NCBI GenBank assembly: GCA_949130485.1 | Contig: OX422185.1 | Coordinates: forward strand, 711,501-775,500 | Direction of reading: 5' to 3' | DNA from: Agelas oroides | Lineage: Eukaryota > Porifera > Demospongiae > Agelasida > Agelasidae | DNA length: 64,000 bases | Shown here: piece by piece, positions 10,865-21,351 of the stretch | Layout of the letters: each line of letters opens with the position of its first letter | Position numbering within the stretch: position 1 is the first letter of the stretch | The notes under the pieces: model-generated | Databases searched by the model: none | Told to the model about the DNA's origin: nothing | The model's input: only the letters and a program-made list of their open reading frames with translations | Position numbers and translations under genes: made by a program

Positions 10865-11293
10865 CTAAAATGGAAAGGTTATATCAAGGGCTTATCAAGC
10901 TGCCAAAATGATATAAGAATTTACAATGAAGTGCTGCAACTGAGCACTGAGCTATAACCACCAGGCAACCACCAGCCCTCACAATCCTCTCCATATACTG
11001 CACAATGCTGAATGCTTCAGTCTCAACATGTGGCACCACTCAGTATGTGCCGTCAGAACTCCGTTAGGGGTTGACTGGGAAATTCTTTCCGTCGGAAAGA
11101 ACCCATGCTGAGTGTTTCATTTATTTTTAATGTTCTTAATATTCTTAATGTATAATAAAACGTAAACTTCCGGCCTTCAGTGTTGTAAACAGCTAGGGTG
11201 CATTCTTTAGCTAGTAGTATGAAAGGTATGATAGCCAGTCTGTAAATTTGTAGGTCTACAGTCTACAGACCCAGTACAGTATTCCTGGCTCAC

Positions 11294-11327
11294 CAGTGTC
11301 TTCTGGTTCAGATACATCGCCATCTCC
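11294..11327 (-). CDS. Acidic linker exon 1 of Death-helical-ANK gene
   Basis: A 34-nt micro-exon between atatag and ACTG|gtgagc, phase 0 in and phase 1 out, reading GDGDVSEPEDT. The copy at 54,245-54,278 has identical length and phase. It joins the all-helical exon to the next linker. Confidence 0.7.
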
Positions 11328-11743
11328 CTATATGAGTGGAAACAACATTGAGTGCATTGTCAATGGTGTGAGTTGAAAGAGGAAAGTGAAAAGCTGACAG
11401 TCACTGAGGATGGAACCCAGGGCCTCAGTCCAGAACTGTTAATGCCCTGACTGCTGAGTTGCAACTACCAGCTCTTGCAATGCTCTATGTGTAGGTACAG
11501 AAAATTTGAATGCTTCAGTGAATGAATGCCTCAGTCACACATCCGGTAGCCACTGTTCAGAACTCTTTCTACAACCAACAGTCCTCTATATGCAAGTACT
11601 GAATGCTACAGTCACACACCATACACCCAGCACTTTCAAAACACAGTTAGGGTTCTCTATCAACAAAAAAAAATGTTTATCAGCCATGCTGATGTGGTAC
11701 TATAATTTGAACAGTGACATGTGACTGTACAGTAACTACAAAC

Positions 11744-12684
11744 CTTGGCAGCAAACTGGTAGTCTCCACAGGTCAATCTGATCACACCCTCTGCTGCCAG
11801 GGCCCTCTCTTGCTCACTGGACAGTGGAAATATCTCCTGCTGCACAAATGAGGGTACCTGGAAGATGAGCTGCAAACACCCTTCTTCCACTCGACAGAGA
11901 CGTAAAACGCTTTGAGGTGTAACATGTAATGCTCTACTAAGTCTGTATTGAAACTTCTTTAGCTCTTTCACAGTGAAGTCTTCGTACACAGAATCTACCT
12001 TCACAACTAAATCAACATGATCAGCGTTGCTCTTAGACCCATACTCTGGTGGACATTCATAAACTCGACGCTTTGAATATTCGTCAAATTCTTTCTCATA
12101 ATTCTGAAGCTCATCTCTGTCCTGGTCTGTGCCAAGTCCGTCAACAATGTGTTCAATCACACGATAGTTGAAAAAGGAAATGTAGTCTCTAATAATGAAC
12201 AGCACGTCCTCGATACTTCCTGCATTCCGAAGCTCTTGGAAAAAGGTTTGAAGTGCTGGCTTCTGAGAGTCCTTGTAGACTGGGTCAAATGCACGCAATG
12301 ACAAGAGGTGGGCAACTAGCTTGTCCACAGAAACGTTTTGCTTATGTAGTGACTTGAGGACTCTGGAGTGAAGGCACCAGAATTTATGGACAATGTCCTC
12401 TGATTCCACGCACAGCCGGATACTGAGTCCCTCCTGTTGCTCTGGGGTAAGCCCACTGAATGTGAGGTAAGGGAATGATGAGCTAGTGGTGGAAGTGGGG
12501 GCTGGAGAGCCAGTCTCGAGGGGCTTCTGAGTCTCCTCACTCTGAGTGGAAGATCCTGGTCCAGAACTGACACGGGCACCTTCTGAAGTGAAAACCTCAT
12601 CTGATGTTGGTTTGCTACCACCCAAGTCTTCCTGGTTTCTGAAGGGAGTTTGCTTGGTGGTCTGAGGAGCTGCAGCTGAAACCA
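11744..12684 (-). CDS. Large all-helical domain exon
   Basis: A 941-nt exon (phase 1 in, phase 0 out). The first 100 residues are Ser/Thr/Pro-rich and disordered. The rest is a predicted helical module of about 200 residues, including SEDIVHKFWCLHSRVLKSLH and FIIRDYISFFNYRVIEHIVD, then a mixed segment ending EEGCLQLIFQVPSF. I believe this layout recurs in sponge and cnidarian Death/ankyrin proteins, but I cannot name the family. A truncated, broken copy lies at 54,631-54,871. It probably acts in signalling-complex assembly (inference from neighbours). Confidence 0.75.
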
Positions 12685-12869
12685 CTGTAGTTATAGGTTA
12701 GACGAGAGACAATAACACTGTATGTAGTATGTTGTGTTTGTAGTCTTAATAACGTCACCAAGATTGCTTTAGCATGTAATACTATGGCTATTCACAAGCA
12801 CTTACATATGCACATGTACTTCCACAAAATTATTATTACACGAAAACACAATCTAAACTGTTACCTCAC

Positions 12870-13064
12870 CTTTCTCCTCTTTTCTCCCCTTGTCCTCCTC
12901 CTTTTTCTTTTTTTCCCCTTCTATTTCTCCCTCCAACTCCCTCCTCCGCTTCCGATGAGAGATTGTCTCCATAACGCCTGGGAAGTGAGGTCCTGGGGTT
13001 GAGATGGAAATCGAATTTGTTGAGGTTGGGGGAAGTGAAGCTGGAGGAATTATATGTGTGTAGT
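12870..13064 (-). CDS. Low-complexity charged exon
   Basis: A 195-nt exon, phase 1 to phase 1, bounded by ggcag and AAAG|gtgagg. It encodes a Pro/Ser/Thr-rich stretch, then a Lys/Glu-rich segment (HRKRRREL, KKKKEEDKGRKEEK) that is probably a disordered or coiled-coil linker. It joins the Death exon to the helical exon in frame. The acceptor is the weakest of the gene model. Confidence 0.6.
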
Positions 13065-13440
13065 CTGCCATTATGCATTACAGGAAAGCAGTATTAGTGA
13101 TTATACAGGTGTCTGTATGTACATACACATACAAGTGCCTGCATGTTAATACTGAAACACAAAATTTTGTGCCAGCAAAAGGGCATCGTACTCCAACTGA
13201 ATTTCCTTGAGGTGAGACTGAGTGGGTACGAAAGAAACTGCAGCCTTAGTAGTCAAAGCCAATCTTTTACAAAGCCTACAAGTGGAGCATACATGCAAAC
13301 AGTCAGCCACTATCACTAACTACACTGCATGGGGTTTGGTCAGGCTCACTCCAGTAAGGTCTCTCCACCTTCAGCTTCAATAATCAGGTAAAAGCAGCAA
13401 AAAGGGAACAAACACATTGCCATGGCTATTAATTTGTTAC

Positions 13441-13731
13441 CTGAATGTTGTTTAGCAATGTTCAGAGCAAGAGCACAGTTGTCTCCAGCTGCAGGGTGTG
13501 CTACTACTTTCACCACAGCTCGCCATCTTGGTTCACCAAATCTCTCCACATTGTAGTTTCTTTTCAGCCAGCAGGTAAGCATCTCTGACAAACACTCTTT
13601 GGGTTTCCCAGAGTTGCTTTCTTGAATTGCTTCCAAACGTCCAGACTCAATCCGGAGACCTCTACCAATGGTCTTCCAACTACCAGCAACCGGCATCATC
13701 TCTGTCAGTATATCAAAGTGATCATCCTCTC
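13441..13731 (-). CDS. Death-domain exon
   Basis: A 291-nt exon (gatag acceptor, TTCAG|gtaaca donor, phase 1 to 1). It encodes a typical Death fold: SWKTIGRGLRIESGRLEAIQ, then ECLSEMLTCWLKRNY, then WRAVVKVVAHPAAGDN and ALNIAKQHS. The conserved Trp in helix 1, the CLxxMLxxWL helix and the final LAxxIAxxH helix are all present. Death domains assemble homotypic apoptotic or NF-kB-type signalling complexes. It is the N-terminal module of a predicted product of at least 820 residues whose start exon was not found. Confidence 0.85.
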
Positions 13732-13871
13732 CTATCAGGAAGAAGTGACATCAGATCGATGCAATTATCCAGTAGGTATACCAATGCAATGTATTGTCAC
13801 TCACTTCTAGTTGATGAATATTGTTTATATGTGTTGGTGCTGAAAGGGGCCTTCTCAACTAACAATATTAC

Positions 13872-13922
13872 CTAATGGTGTATTATCCACTGTGGGGAGT
13901 ACCTTATCCACCTGATCTGATC
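13872..13922 (-). CDS. Small exon 5' of Death domain
   Basis: A 51-nt candidate exon (atgtag acceptor, TTAG|gtaata donor), phase 1 to 1, reading SDQVDKVLPTVDNTPL. It splices in frame onto the Death exon. The upstream start of the gene was not identified between 13,930 and 15,100. Confidence 0.5.
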   Translation of the reverse strand, partial: DQIRWIRYSPQWIIHH

Positions 13923-15101
13923 CTACATGGAGAAAAAATTAAGATACCAATTAAATAGCTCCAAATGCTACAGTTTTGCCATGGCGTTTTCTTATATCAA
14001 GCTGATTGGTCAGAGGGTATTTCCTGTGACACTGTTTTGACATCACTTGTCTTCCAGAATTATTAATTAATTGTTCTTATCAGGGTTGCCTCACTTACAA
14101 CTCACTATGTAACATACACTATATCACTGGAGGTTGATTTAACCTAAGATGGGTCACCTCAGTTGCAAGACCTTGGCCCATACCACCTTCCACTTTTAGG
14201 GTTACATCTTTTGTGTACTCAAAGTTCCAAGGCATGAATACTTGTGTAAAAATACATGACTACTAGCTGCCCAGAGGTTGAATATTTTATCCAATAGTAC
14301 ATGAATATGGCCAGAGTTCCACCTTTATTGCACAAAAATGCAATTACAAAATGAATGTCATTTGCAACTTAATTCATGATTTGCTGGAACCTTGACTACA
14401 CAAGGGATGCAACCCTAAACCATTGTAATGGGATGTGAAAATGTCAACTTCTGGCACCTGGATCAGATTGCAGAACGAAATCACATGTACACATGACAAT
14501 TTGTCTACTCAGCAAAAAACACTGTCAACTCAAAAATGAACCTGTAAGTACAGACTACACTTCAAAGGTAAAAAGCAATTTTCAGATGTGCAGGTGTAAG
14601 ACCAAGAAGACTTAGAACTAAGTCCACTGTAGTTGACTTGCGGTGTCAAGTGAATACAGGAACAAAAAATCCATTCTGGATGCCTATTTTCACATAAAGA
14701 TAGCCATTTCAATGTGCATCAGGCATTCAGATGCCCTTTTCACAGTAAAGATGGCCATCCCGATGTGAAATAGTGAAAATTGCAGTGTCGATTTTAACAA
14801 TGAGTATAGGCATCAGTCGAAATGTTGGCCAAAGCTTTTCAAGCTCAAGTTGGTGAAAGAGAACCTTCTTTTCATCATTCAGGCCACTATTTGTTGAATA
14901 GTAGTTTTTCATCAGGGACTTCCCCAGACTAGTATGCGGGCGGTACATTACCATTATGCCATTAGATTAGTGTAGACCAGGAAATGTGTTATGTAAACAC
15001 TTCTTTGCTGACACATAATGGTTAAAACAACAAATGGCACACACAAAATGATAGCAATCCAAACAGAGCAGTCATGTACATACAAGCATAGCTACACTGA
15101 A
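13923..15101. other. Non-coding interval
   Basis: No supportable gene. About 14,700-14,885 contains words similar to the Penelope-like 3' tail at 7.1 kb (gaaatgttggccaaagct, caagttggtgaaagagaac), probably an old insertion. The promoter and first exon of the Death-helical-ANK gene should lie here or further upstream. Confidence 0.4.
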
Positions 15102-15775
15102 TCAAGTTAACTTCACTCTTTTCTTCACGGGCTCTTTATGTTTGCAATTCTCACATTGGGGATAGCATCCTTGCACTAACACAATATTGTCTTCTGAACA
15201 GCAGTGAATACAGATCGGATCATAATTCATCGAGTAGTACAGTTTCTCCAATGGGTCGTAGCACTGTAAGTCACATATGCACACTTCGCTTAGGCTACCT
15301 GAGAGTTCCGAATCACTGAGAGTTGCCCGACACGTAAATGTGTAGTCATCCAATATGGTCACCAGCTCCTGTCGTGCAATAGAAGACAGCTTTCTTGGAG
15401 AATACAGAAGGTGCCACATGCCGCATTCTTCACATTGGATCATAAGCGATACATTGCGTACATGCTTCGATAGTTGTGGTTGGTTATACCCAGTAAAGGA
15501 ATGAAAACTGGATGGAATCGGATGATCTCTACTTTTGAAAACATCATGATGTCCATTAATCAGCCAAAGAGGGTCAACGATTGCCTTCATGATTGCTTCA
15601 CTACTACTACCTACTTCATCTGCACTCCACTTCAGGTCGTTGTTAGAAAGGAATGCAATGAAGTCATTTCGTAATTTCTGTTTGTTATTCCTTGGCTCAG
15701 CAACTGTTGCAGGGAGAGCAGGGTGAGATAGGAGCCTAGAATTTCTCATTAAGACATCTAATGCGTTGGTAGAGC
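15102..15775 (-). CDS. Cys-rich protein, probable zinc-binding, last exon
   Basis: An exon opening at the cccttgcag acceptor and running 224 codons to a stop. The first half has DPLWLINGHHDVFKSRDHPI. The second half is rich in paired cysteines: MIQCEECGMWHLLYSPRKL, then single C, CICDLQC, CIHCC and CYPQCENCKHK, suggesting two or more zinc sites. The tail KKRVKLT could be a nuclear localisation signal. I do not recognise a named family. Similar CEECxxW proteins may be associated with mobile elements, but that is recollection without proof. Confidence 0.6.
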
Positions 15776-15848
15776 CTGCAAGGGCACAATTTCATTCAAT
15801 ATGAGCGCTGCTTTCATACACTCACAAGTAAATTTCTATATTGCTCAC

Positions 15849-16100
15849 CTGCCATACTAGTACACTCTCCACCTATCTCTTCGACAAGAAACTTGGCATA
15901 CGGCCCAAACACACTGATTACATCCACTGCCTTTTAAGGTTGCTGTCCACCAAATCCATTCGTTCCTTACTGCTCCCAACAAAAGTGCTGTATAGAGCTC
16001 CAACTGCGACGCCGATCCTCCCTCGATAAAACGGGTGGCTTCTTGGTAATAGAATCCTCGATAGGTAATGTCTGGGAGATTCACACCGTATATTCGCCAT
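15849..16100 (-). CDS. Upstream part of the Cys-rich gene (exon limits uncertain)
   Basis: The 3' part reads VDVISVFGPYAKFLVEEIGG and ends at a strong donor (GGCAG|gtgagc) that joins the 15,775 acceptor in phase. Further 5' the open frame changes: an ATG at 16,100 opens MANIRCESPRHYL in another frame, so either a short intron or a frameshift lies at about 15,930. Treat the start as provisional. Confidence 0.4.
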
Positions 16101-16369
16101 GGTACCAGCGTACGGCAGGCAGTCCGATTATAAACAGTGAAGTTTAACATCATTCAGCCGTTCAAAACGTGGTCGATCTCAAGGCTACCAGTATATCATG
16201 AGGCGAGGATCAGATGTGCGCATGCGCTGTAGGAAATAATGGCATAATGACGAGTTTGATGCAGGGGGAAAATTCCATGCGGGCGGGGGATGAGAAACTA
16301 ACATTCAACAAATAGTGGCCTTATGTAGCAGCCAACTGAGAAGCCACTAAAAATAGCTACATTTGCCTG

Positions 16370-16955
16370 GATTGTACATTTTTATTATTTGCGATTAATT
16401 ACGAGCAAAGTAACCGCACCCTAAGATGCTCATAAGACGTTAGTGCTGCAGGTTTACCTTGGCTCGAACACTTAAGAGTTCAGTGCTACAGGTAGGTAAA
16501 ATGTTTGTTAGTAGGCTTTAGGAAAAACAAAGTTCACTGCTAGGCTTTAGAGATCAGGATTTATTTACCTGAAGTAGAAAGCCTTAGAGTTCAGAGTTTT
16601 GCGGCTTCTTAAAAAAGCTTTACCTTCAAGGGAGGAGCCAGACATCAGTTTATCAATCGTGAACAGCAAGGCACGCCTTCACCAGCTTTATACTTGCGCA
16701 TTATGCGCGTAGTATTAGCCCGAAGCACGGTAGCGCGCTCAATACACATAGCTAATACTCAGTTAGATTGAACGTGTGACGTCACGTACGCGAAAAAATC
16801 GCTTCGGGAGTCGCTGTGAGGGGTGACGGTGGTGTAGCTGGTGAAGGGAGAGTTGTTGGTCTACCAAAGTTTCATTCATGGGGTAAGTGCACCATGCCAT
16901 TAACGAATATCAACTCAAATTGGATGTCCAACGCTTCCTCTGGCCTGTGTATTAA
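16370..16955. repeat. CRE-bearing tandem unit, copy 1
   Basis: The first of three copies of a unit of about 550 bp (others at 18,854-19,400 and 19,401-19,975). Copies share gagcaaagtaaccgca at the start, taccttggctcgaacac, gcaaggcacgccttcac, tgacgtcacgta, gagagttgttggtgtacc and ttcattc-tggggtaag at the end. The end resembles an exon/donor (ggg|gtaagt), so each unit could be a promoter plus first exon. Copy 1 is separated from copy 2 by a Helitron. Confidence 0.75.
16777..16784. promoter_or_regulatory. CRE-type palindrome TGACGTCA, unit 1
   Basis: A perfect TGACGTCA (CREB/ATF consensus) within gtgtgacgtcacgta, followed by an exon-like sequence ending in gtaag. It is conserved in all three tandem units, whereas bases around it vary, which is suggestive of function but not proof. 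Confidence 0.45.
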
Positions 16956-17102
16956 TCGGGGCGAGCGTGAGCGAGCCCCCTTCTAGTGATGTTAACGGGA
17001 CTTTCGTGTATTATATTATGTGTCGTACGTCGTGCCGCATATCCTAAACTTATCCAATTTAACGCACGTAACGTCTACGTTTAGTGCAGCATAGATAATA
17101 CA

Positions 17103-18168
17103 CTAGGGGAATGCAGTGCATTGTGGGGCGAGCGTGAATGAGTTACATGATGCATTAGAGTTTCATAGCACTACATTTACCCACTTGCATACACTAAGTC
17201 TCACATAACAATAGGCTCGTTCCCAGGTCTTCTCCACCTCCAGCTGTAGCCTGTAACAGTAGAGGCTGGAAATGCCCAGGGGTGAGGCTAGGGTATCAAA
17301 ATTGTATGCCGGTGTTCATGGAGCAATATAGCTTGGGTATAGCTATGTGCTCATCTGGGTAGCTATGTGGTTGGGTTCATTGTACACACTCTGTGTTGTT
17401 ACAGTGGGGTAGTAGCTACAGCTGTAGGCAACAAATTTAGTCTCCAAGCAATTGGCCTGAAGGGTTGCAAGTCAAGGGTGAGGGTTCAACAGCTTAGTAC
17501 GAACAAGTATATTCCATTGGTTTCCTGTGACTCCACATTTTGGCACTGTCTCCTCAGTGCATGTCTATATAGTGGATATTTGCTGAGCCCATAGAGCTGT
17601 GGGATCAGGATTCTCTAAGCTATGTAGTATGGAGCCAGGTCTTTTTTGATGTAGTCTATATTGTCAGCTCATTTCCTGGGCACAATTACTGGAGTTGTGG
17701 TATGGAAGTTTCACAAGCTCTTCTCTAGCTGTTGCTCATATTTGATTGAGTCACGCAGGCCTCCGTGATTCGAATTCTCACAAGCTGATCGCTCTGTACA
17801 CTGAGCACTCCCCGTTGGTGGCAGAGTAACGAAGCACGCCGTCAATAATCAGTCTCAGTCTCGCTAGTAGTGCCTCCCTTTCCTCACCGTTTTCAAGTCC
17901 CTGTTGCGTTGATTCCCACTGTTCAGCCTTTCTAGCGAAGCACGATGGGCTCTATCCCTTACTCTCCGTCTTGCTTTCAAACGTAGCTAGCTTAGCTATA
18001 TCTTTCGACATGTATATAGCTAACATGTGGAAATATTGCATCACGCACAAATAGGGTAGAATGCATATACGGAATACGCACGTACCATATATATATATAC
18101 ATATAAACATATAAATAGACAAATTTTCGTTTTATCCACAAGTGTGGGGCTCGCTGCGCTCGCCCCAA
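17103..18168 (-). mobile_element. Nested Helitron-like element, inverted
   Basis: Read on the minus strand, it starts TTGGGGCGAGCG at 18,168 and ends with a hairpin (AATGCACTGCATT in the 17,110-17,122 region) plus CTAG at 17,103. It is flanked by A and T. Removing it reconstitutes taatacattatctatgagtg, which occurs intact at 18,741-18,760. No coding sequence is recognised inside it. The two families share the GGGGCGAGCG start and the hairpin but differ internally. Confidence 0.75.
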
Positions 18169-18185
18169 TTATCTATGAGTGCAGA
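18168..18185. repeat. 18-bp direct repeat, copy 1
   Basis: attatctatgagtgcaga occurs here and at 18,747-18,764. Counting the bases displaced by the nested Helitron, the repeat was at least 24 bp (taatac plus this word). The two copies bracket the Rep-like ORF. Confidence 0.85.
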
Positions 18186-18762
18186 CGCCACGTGTTCTAC
18201 AATGGAGTCGTATAGCAATTCTTCAGCAAGAGTCCCCGAGTCATCAGGGAATAGAGAAGACAGACTGCAGCGTAGAAGAGAGCGAGAGAGAGCTCGTCGT
18301 GCCTCTGAAACCGCGGAACAGAGAGAGGAACGGCTGAGAGTGCGAAGAGCAAGAGATAGGGCTAGACGCGCCGCTCAGACTGCCGAAGAGAGAGACGCCA
18401 GATTGCGGCAAATACGCGATAACCGACGTCAGAGTCTGGCAACTGAAAGCGAAGAGGAGAGAGCAGTTAGGCTTCAGCAGATGAGGGACAGGCTGGCCTC
18501 TGAGACTGAAGAGGAGAGAGCAGCCAGGCTACAGCGGATGAGTGCCAACCAACGTCATAAGTTGGCCTCTGAGACTGAAGAAGAGAGAGCAGCCAGGCTA
18601 CAGCGGATGAGTGCCAACCAACGTCACAGGTTGGCCACTGAGACTGAAGAAGAGAGAGAGGCCAGACTACAGCGTAACAGGGAAGGGCAAAGAGGACAAC
18701 AGTCACAGCTGCCTTTGTTTGAACAGCCCTCTGTTCAGGCTAATACATTATCTATGAGTGCA
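18175..18762 (+). pseudogene. Helitron/Pif1-type protein N-terminal repeat region
   Basis: Opens at ATG 18,175 (MSADATCSTMESYSNSS) and encodes Arg/Glu-rich heptad-like repeats such as RLQRRRERERARRASETAEQ and EEERAARLQRMSANQRH, repeated about seven times. Such repeats are familiar at the N-terminus of Helitron-type replicase/helicase proteins. After the second 18-bp repeat the frame runs on into the Helitron 3' terminus (to 18,909). No helicase or Rep motif follows, so this is a captured or deleted fragment. Confidence 0.65.
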
Positions 18763-18764
18763 GA
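18747..18764. repeat. 18-bp direct repeat, copy 2
   Basis: Second copy of attatctatgagtgcaga, preceded by taatac exactly as reconstructed for copy 1 before the nested insertion. Confidence 0.85.
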
Positions 18765-18853
18765 GCCGCACCGCACCACCCGCTCTGCACGCGCTTGCGC
18801 ATCCATCGCATTCGAGCTCACGCTCGCCCCCACAATGCTGTGCATTCACCTAG

Positions 18854-19400
18854 TTATATTATATTATTTATTATACGAGCAAAGTAACCGCACCCCAAGA
18901 TGCTCATAGGAGGTTAGTGTGTTGGCTCAAACACTTTAGAGTCCAGTGCTATACATAGGTAAAATCTTTGTTAGTAGGCTTTAGGAAAACAAAGTTCACT
19001 GCTACTTAGCTACAAGACCTGAAGTAGAAAGCCTTAGAGTTCATAGTTTTGTGATTTCTTAAAAAAGCTTTACCAGACATCAGTATATCAATCGTGAATA
19101 GCAAGGCACGCCTTCACCTGCTTTATACTCGCGCGTTACGTGCATAATATTAGCCCGAAGCACAGTAGCGCGCTCAATACACGTAGCAATGATTTTATAT
19201 GTAGGTATATTGAACGTGTGACGTCACGTAAGCGCTTCGGGAGTCGCTGTGAGGGGTGACAGTAGTGTAGCTGGTGAAGGGAGAGTTGTTGGTGTACCAA
19301 AGTTTCATTCCTGGGGTAAGTGCACCGTGCCATTAACGAATATCAACTCAGATTGGATGTCCAACGCTTCCTGTGGCCTGTGTATTATATTGGGTTAGTT
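18854..19400. repeat. CRE-bearing tandem unit, copy 2
   Basis: Begins directly after the Helitron and repeats the full unit. TGACGTCA lies at 19,219-19,226, and the gtaagtgcacc exon-end motif at about 19,316. Small deletions distinguish it from copy 1 (loss of ctcaagggaggagcc, loss of gcgaaaaaatcg). Confidence 0.75.
19219..19226. promoter_or_regulatory. CRE-type palindrome TGACGTCA, unit 2
   Basis: The same perfect palindrome in gtgtgacgtcacgtaagcgc. See unit 1 for context. Confidence 0.45.
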
Positions 19401-19975
19401 ATATTATTTATCGAGCAAAGTAACCACACTCCAAGATGCTCATAAGATGTTAGTGCTGCATGTTTACCTTGGCTCGAACACTTTAGAGTTCAGTGCTATT
19501 ACGTAGGTAAATGTTTGTTAGTAGGCGTTAGGAAAACAAAGTTCACTGCTACTTGGCTACAAGACCTGAAGTAGAAGGCTTTAGAGATCAGGATTTTGTG
19601 CTGCAAATTTACCTAAAGTAGAAAGCCTTAGAGTTCAGAGTTTTGTGGCTTCTTAAAAAAGCTTTACCCTCAAGGGAGGAGCTAGACATCAGTTTATCAA
19701 TCGTGAACAGCAAGGCACGCCTTCACTAGCTTTATACTCGTGCATTACGCGCGTACTATTAGCCCGAAGCACGGCAGCGCGCTCAATACACGCAATGATT
19801 TTATACGTAGTTATATTGAACGTGTGACGTCACGTATGCGAAAAAATCGCGGGTGACAGTGGTGTAGCTGGTGAAGGGAGAGTTGTTGGTGTACCGAAGT
19901 TTCATTCATGGGTTAAGAAATATCAACTCAGATTGGATGTCCAACGCTTCCTCTGGCCTGCGTATTATATTATGT
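19401..19975. repeat. CRE-bearing tandem unit, copy 3
   Basis: The third copy, ending at the cctctggcctgcgtatt stretch. It carries TGACGTCA at 19,825-19,832. It has lost the cttcgggagtcgctgtgagg piece and the gtaagtgcacc donor-like word is changed to gttaagaaa, so it may be the most degraded. Confidence 0.75.
19825..19832. promoter_or_regulatory. CRE-type palindrome TGACGTCA, unit 3
   Basis: Third perfect copy, in gtgtgacgtcacgtatgcg. Confidence 0.4.
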
Positions 19976-20043
19976 TATATTATATTTACGCTAGACTTCT
20001 CACTGTGCATGAAGGAATATCTCTCCAATAATAATTCCTTGTC

Positions 20044-20737
20044 CCAGCCCCATTCCCATTTCCCAAAGTTAACCATAGGATACCCCCTTGGTGAAGAGAC
20101 AATTGAGCCGGAGGCTGAGGTGGTGGATAGTGAGAGTATCCGCTCAGGCAATGTGCTTGTACAGTCAACCCACCCAGGCCCGCAACCCCGTCCGCAGGGG
20201 ATCTCCACCTAGCTACCACAGTGTATTTAATTGCGAGAGGAAGGACAGCTGTAGTCAAAAAGACCCCGTCTTTATCCATCTCCACATAGATACATGTGTA
20301 TAAAGTATAAAGCCCTTATCCTAACACAGCCTGACCCAGCCCGTAGAGAAACCTACAGCATGCACACAGAGAGGTTTTAGTATCTGAGCTTACTGTTGTA
20401 ACTAGGTCACAAGCAAGCCTTCCACAGCTTAGTCGAATACATCTTTACAACCCCCAGCCCCATTCCCATTTTCCAAAGTTAACCATAGGATACCCCCTTG
20501 GTGAAGAGATAATTGAGCCGGAGGCTGAGGTGGTGGATAGTGAGAGTATCCGCTCAGGCAATGTGCTTGTACAGTCAACCCACCCAGGCCCGCAACCCCG
20601 TCCGCAGGGGATCTCCACCTAGCTACCACAGTGTATTTAATTGTGAGAGGAAGGACAGCTGTAGTCAAAAAGACCCCGTCTTTATCCATCTCCACATAGA
20701 TACATTTGTATAAAGTATAAAGCCCTCATCCTAACAC
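20044..20737. repeat. Duplication of a ~284-bp segment, spacing 410 bp
   Basis: 20,044-20,327 and 20,454-20,737 are about 97 percent identical by eye, sharing agccccattcccattt, gagccggaggctgaggtggt and gtagtcaaaaagaccccgtc. About 126 bp of unrelated sequence lies between them. Short ORFs are open in several frames but nothing recognisable is encoded. Probably a repeat element inserted or duplicated locally. Confidence 0.85.
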
Positions 20738-20739
20738 AC

Positions 20740-21078
20740 TCACACTCGTAATTTAAAATGTGAATGAGCTTCACACCCATAACGTAACTGTAGTAACTCA
20801 AGTGTGAATGAGCTTCAGACTCGTAACGTAACTGTGAGTGAACCTCACAGTAGTAACTCAAGTGTGAATGAGCTTCACACTCGTAACGGTGAATGAGCCT
20901 CACAGTAGTACATGTAACTGAAGTGTGAATGAGCTTCACACTCATAATTTAAAAATGTGAATGAGCTTCACACTCGTAACATAACGGTGAATGAGCCTCA
21001 CAGTGGTAACTCAAGTGTGAATGAGCTTCACACTCATAACGTAACTGTGAGTGAACCTCACAGTAGTAACTCAAGTCT
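20740..21078. repeat. Minisatellite of gtgaatgagcttcacactcgtaac units
   Basis: Seven or more copies of a variable 25-60-nt unit built on aagtgtgaatgagcttcacac and gtgaacctcacagtagtaac. Many units contain an internal inverted repeat (gtgaatgagcttcac), so the transcript or single strand could fold into small hairpins. No gene seen. Confidence 0.85.
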
Positions 21079-21218
21079 GGAGGGGCATGTGTGGCTGCGT
21101 GGTCACAAATGAGTATGTGTGAAGTCATGCAAGAATGTCAATACACAAGTCATGAATAATGAAGTTCAATTATGAATACTTGCTGAGTCATGAAGTGATG
21201 TGCTTGTGCACTTCTAGT

Positions 21219-21351
21219 CATGAACTGTTCAATGTTTGCATCTCATCTGACATAAAATGCCATGACAAAGTGAAACTCCTAGTTATCATGAACTGTTCAA
21301 TGTTTGCTGACATAAAATGCCATGACAAAGTGAAACTCCTAGTTATCATGA
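21219..21351. repeat. 65-bp tandem duplication
   Basis: Two adjacent copies of catgaactgttcaatgtttg through ctcctagttat, the second lacking three or four bases. It lies in non-coding sequence. Confidence 0.85.

Larger units (their letters stand above)
16956..18853 (+). mobile_element. Helitron-like element (outer)
   Basis: Starts TC (16,956) followed by ggggcgagcgtgagcgagcc and ends CTAG (18,850-18,853). A 5-bp hairpin, AATGC-TGT-GCATT, sits at 18,834-18,846, four bases before the end. It is flanked by A on the left and T on the right, as expected for Helitron insertion at AT. The uninterrupted equivalents of the site are the junctions between tandem units 2 and 3. It carries an ORF related to Helitron protein N-termini and a nested inverted element. 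No RepHel catalytic part was seen, so it is non-autonomous. Confidence 0.8.
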
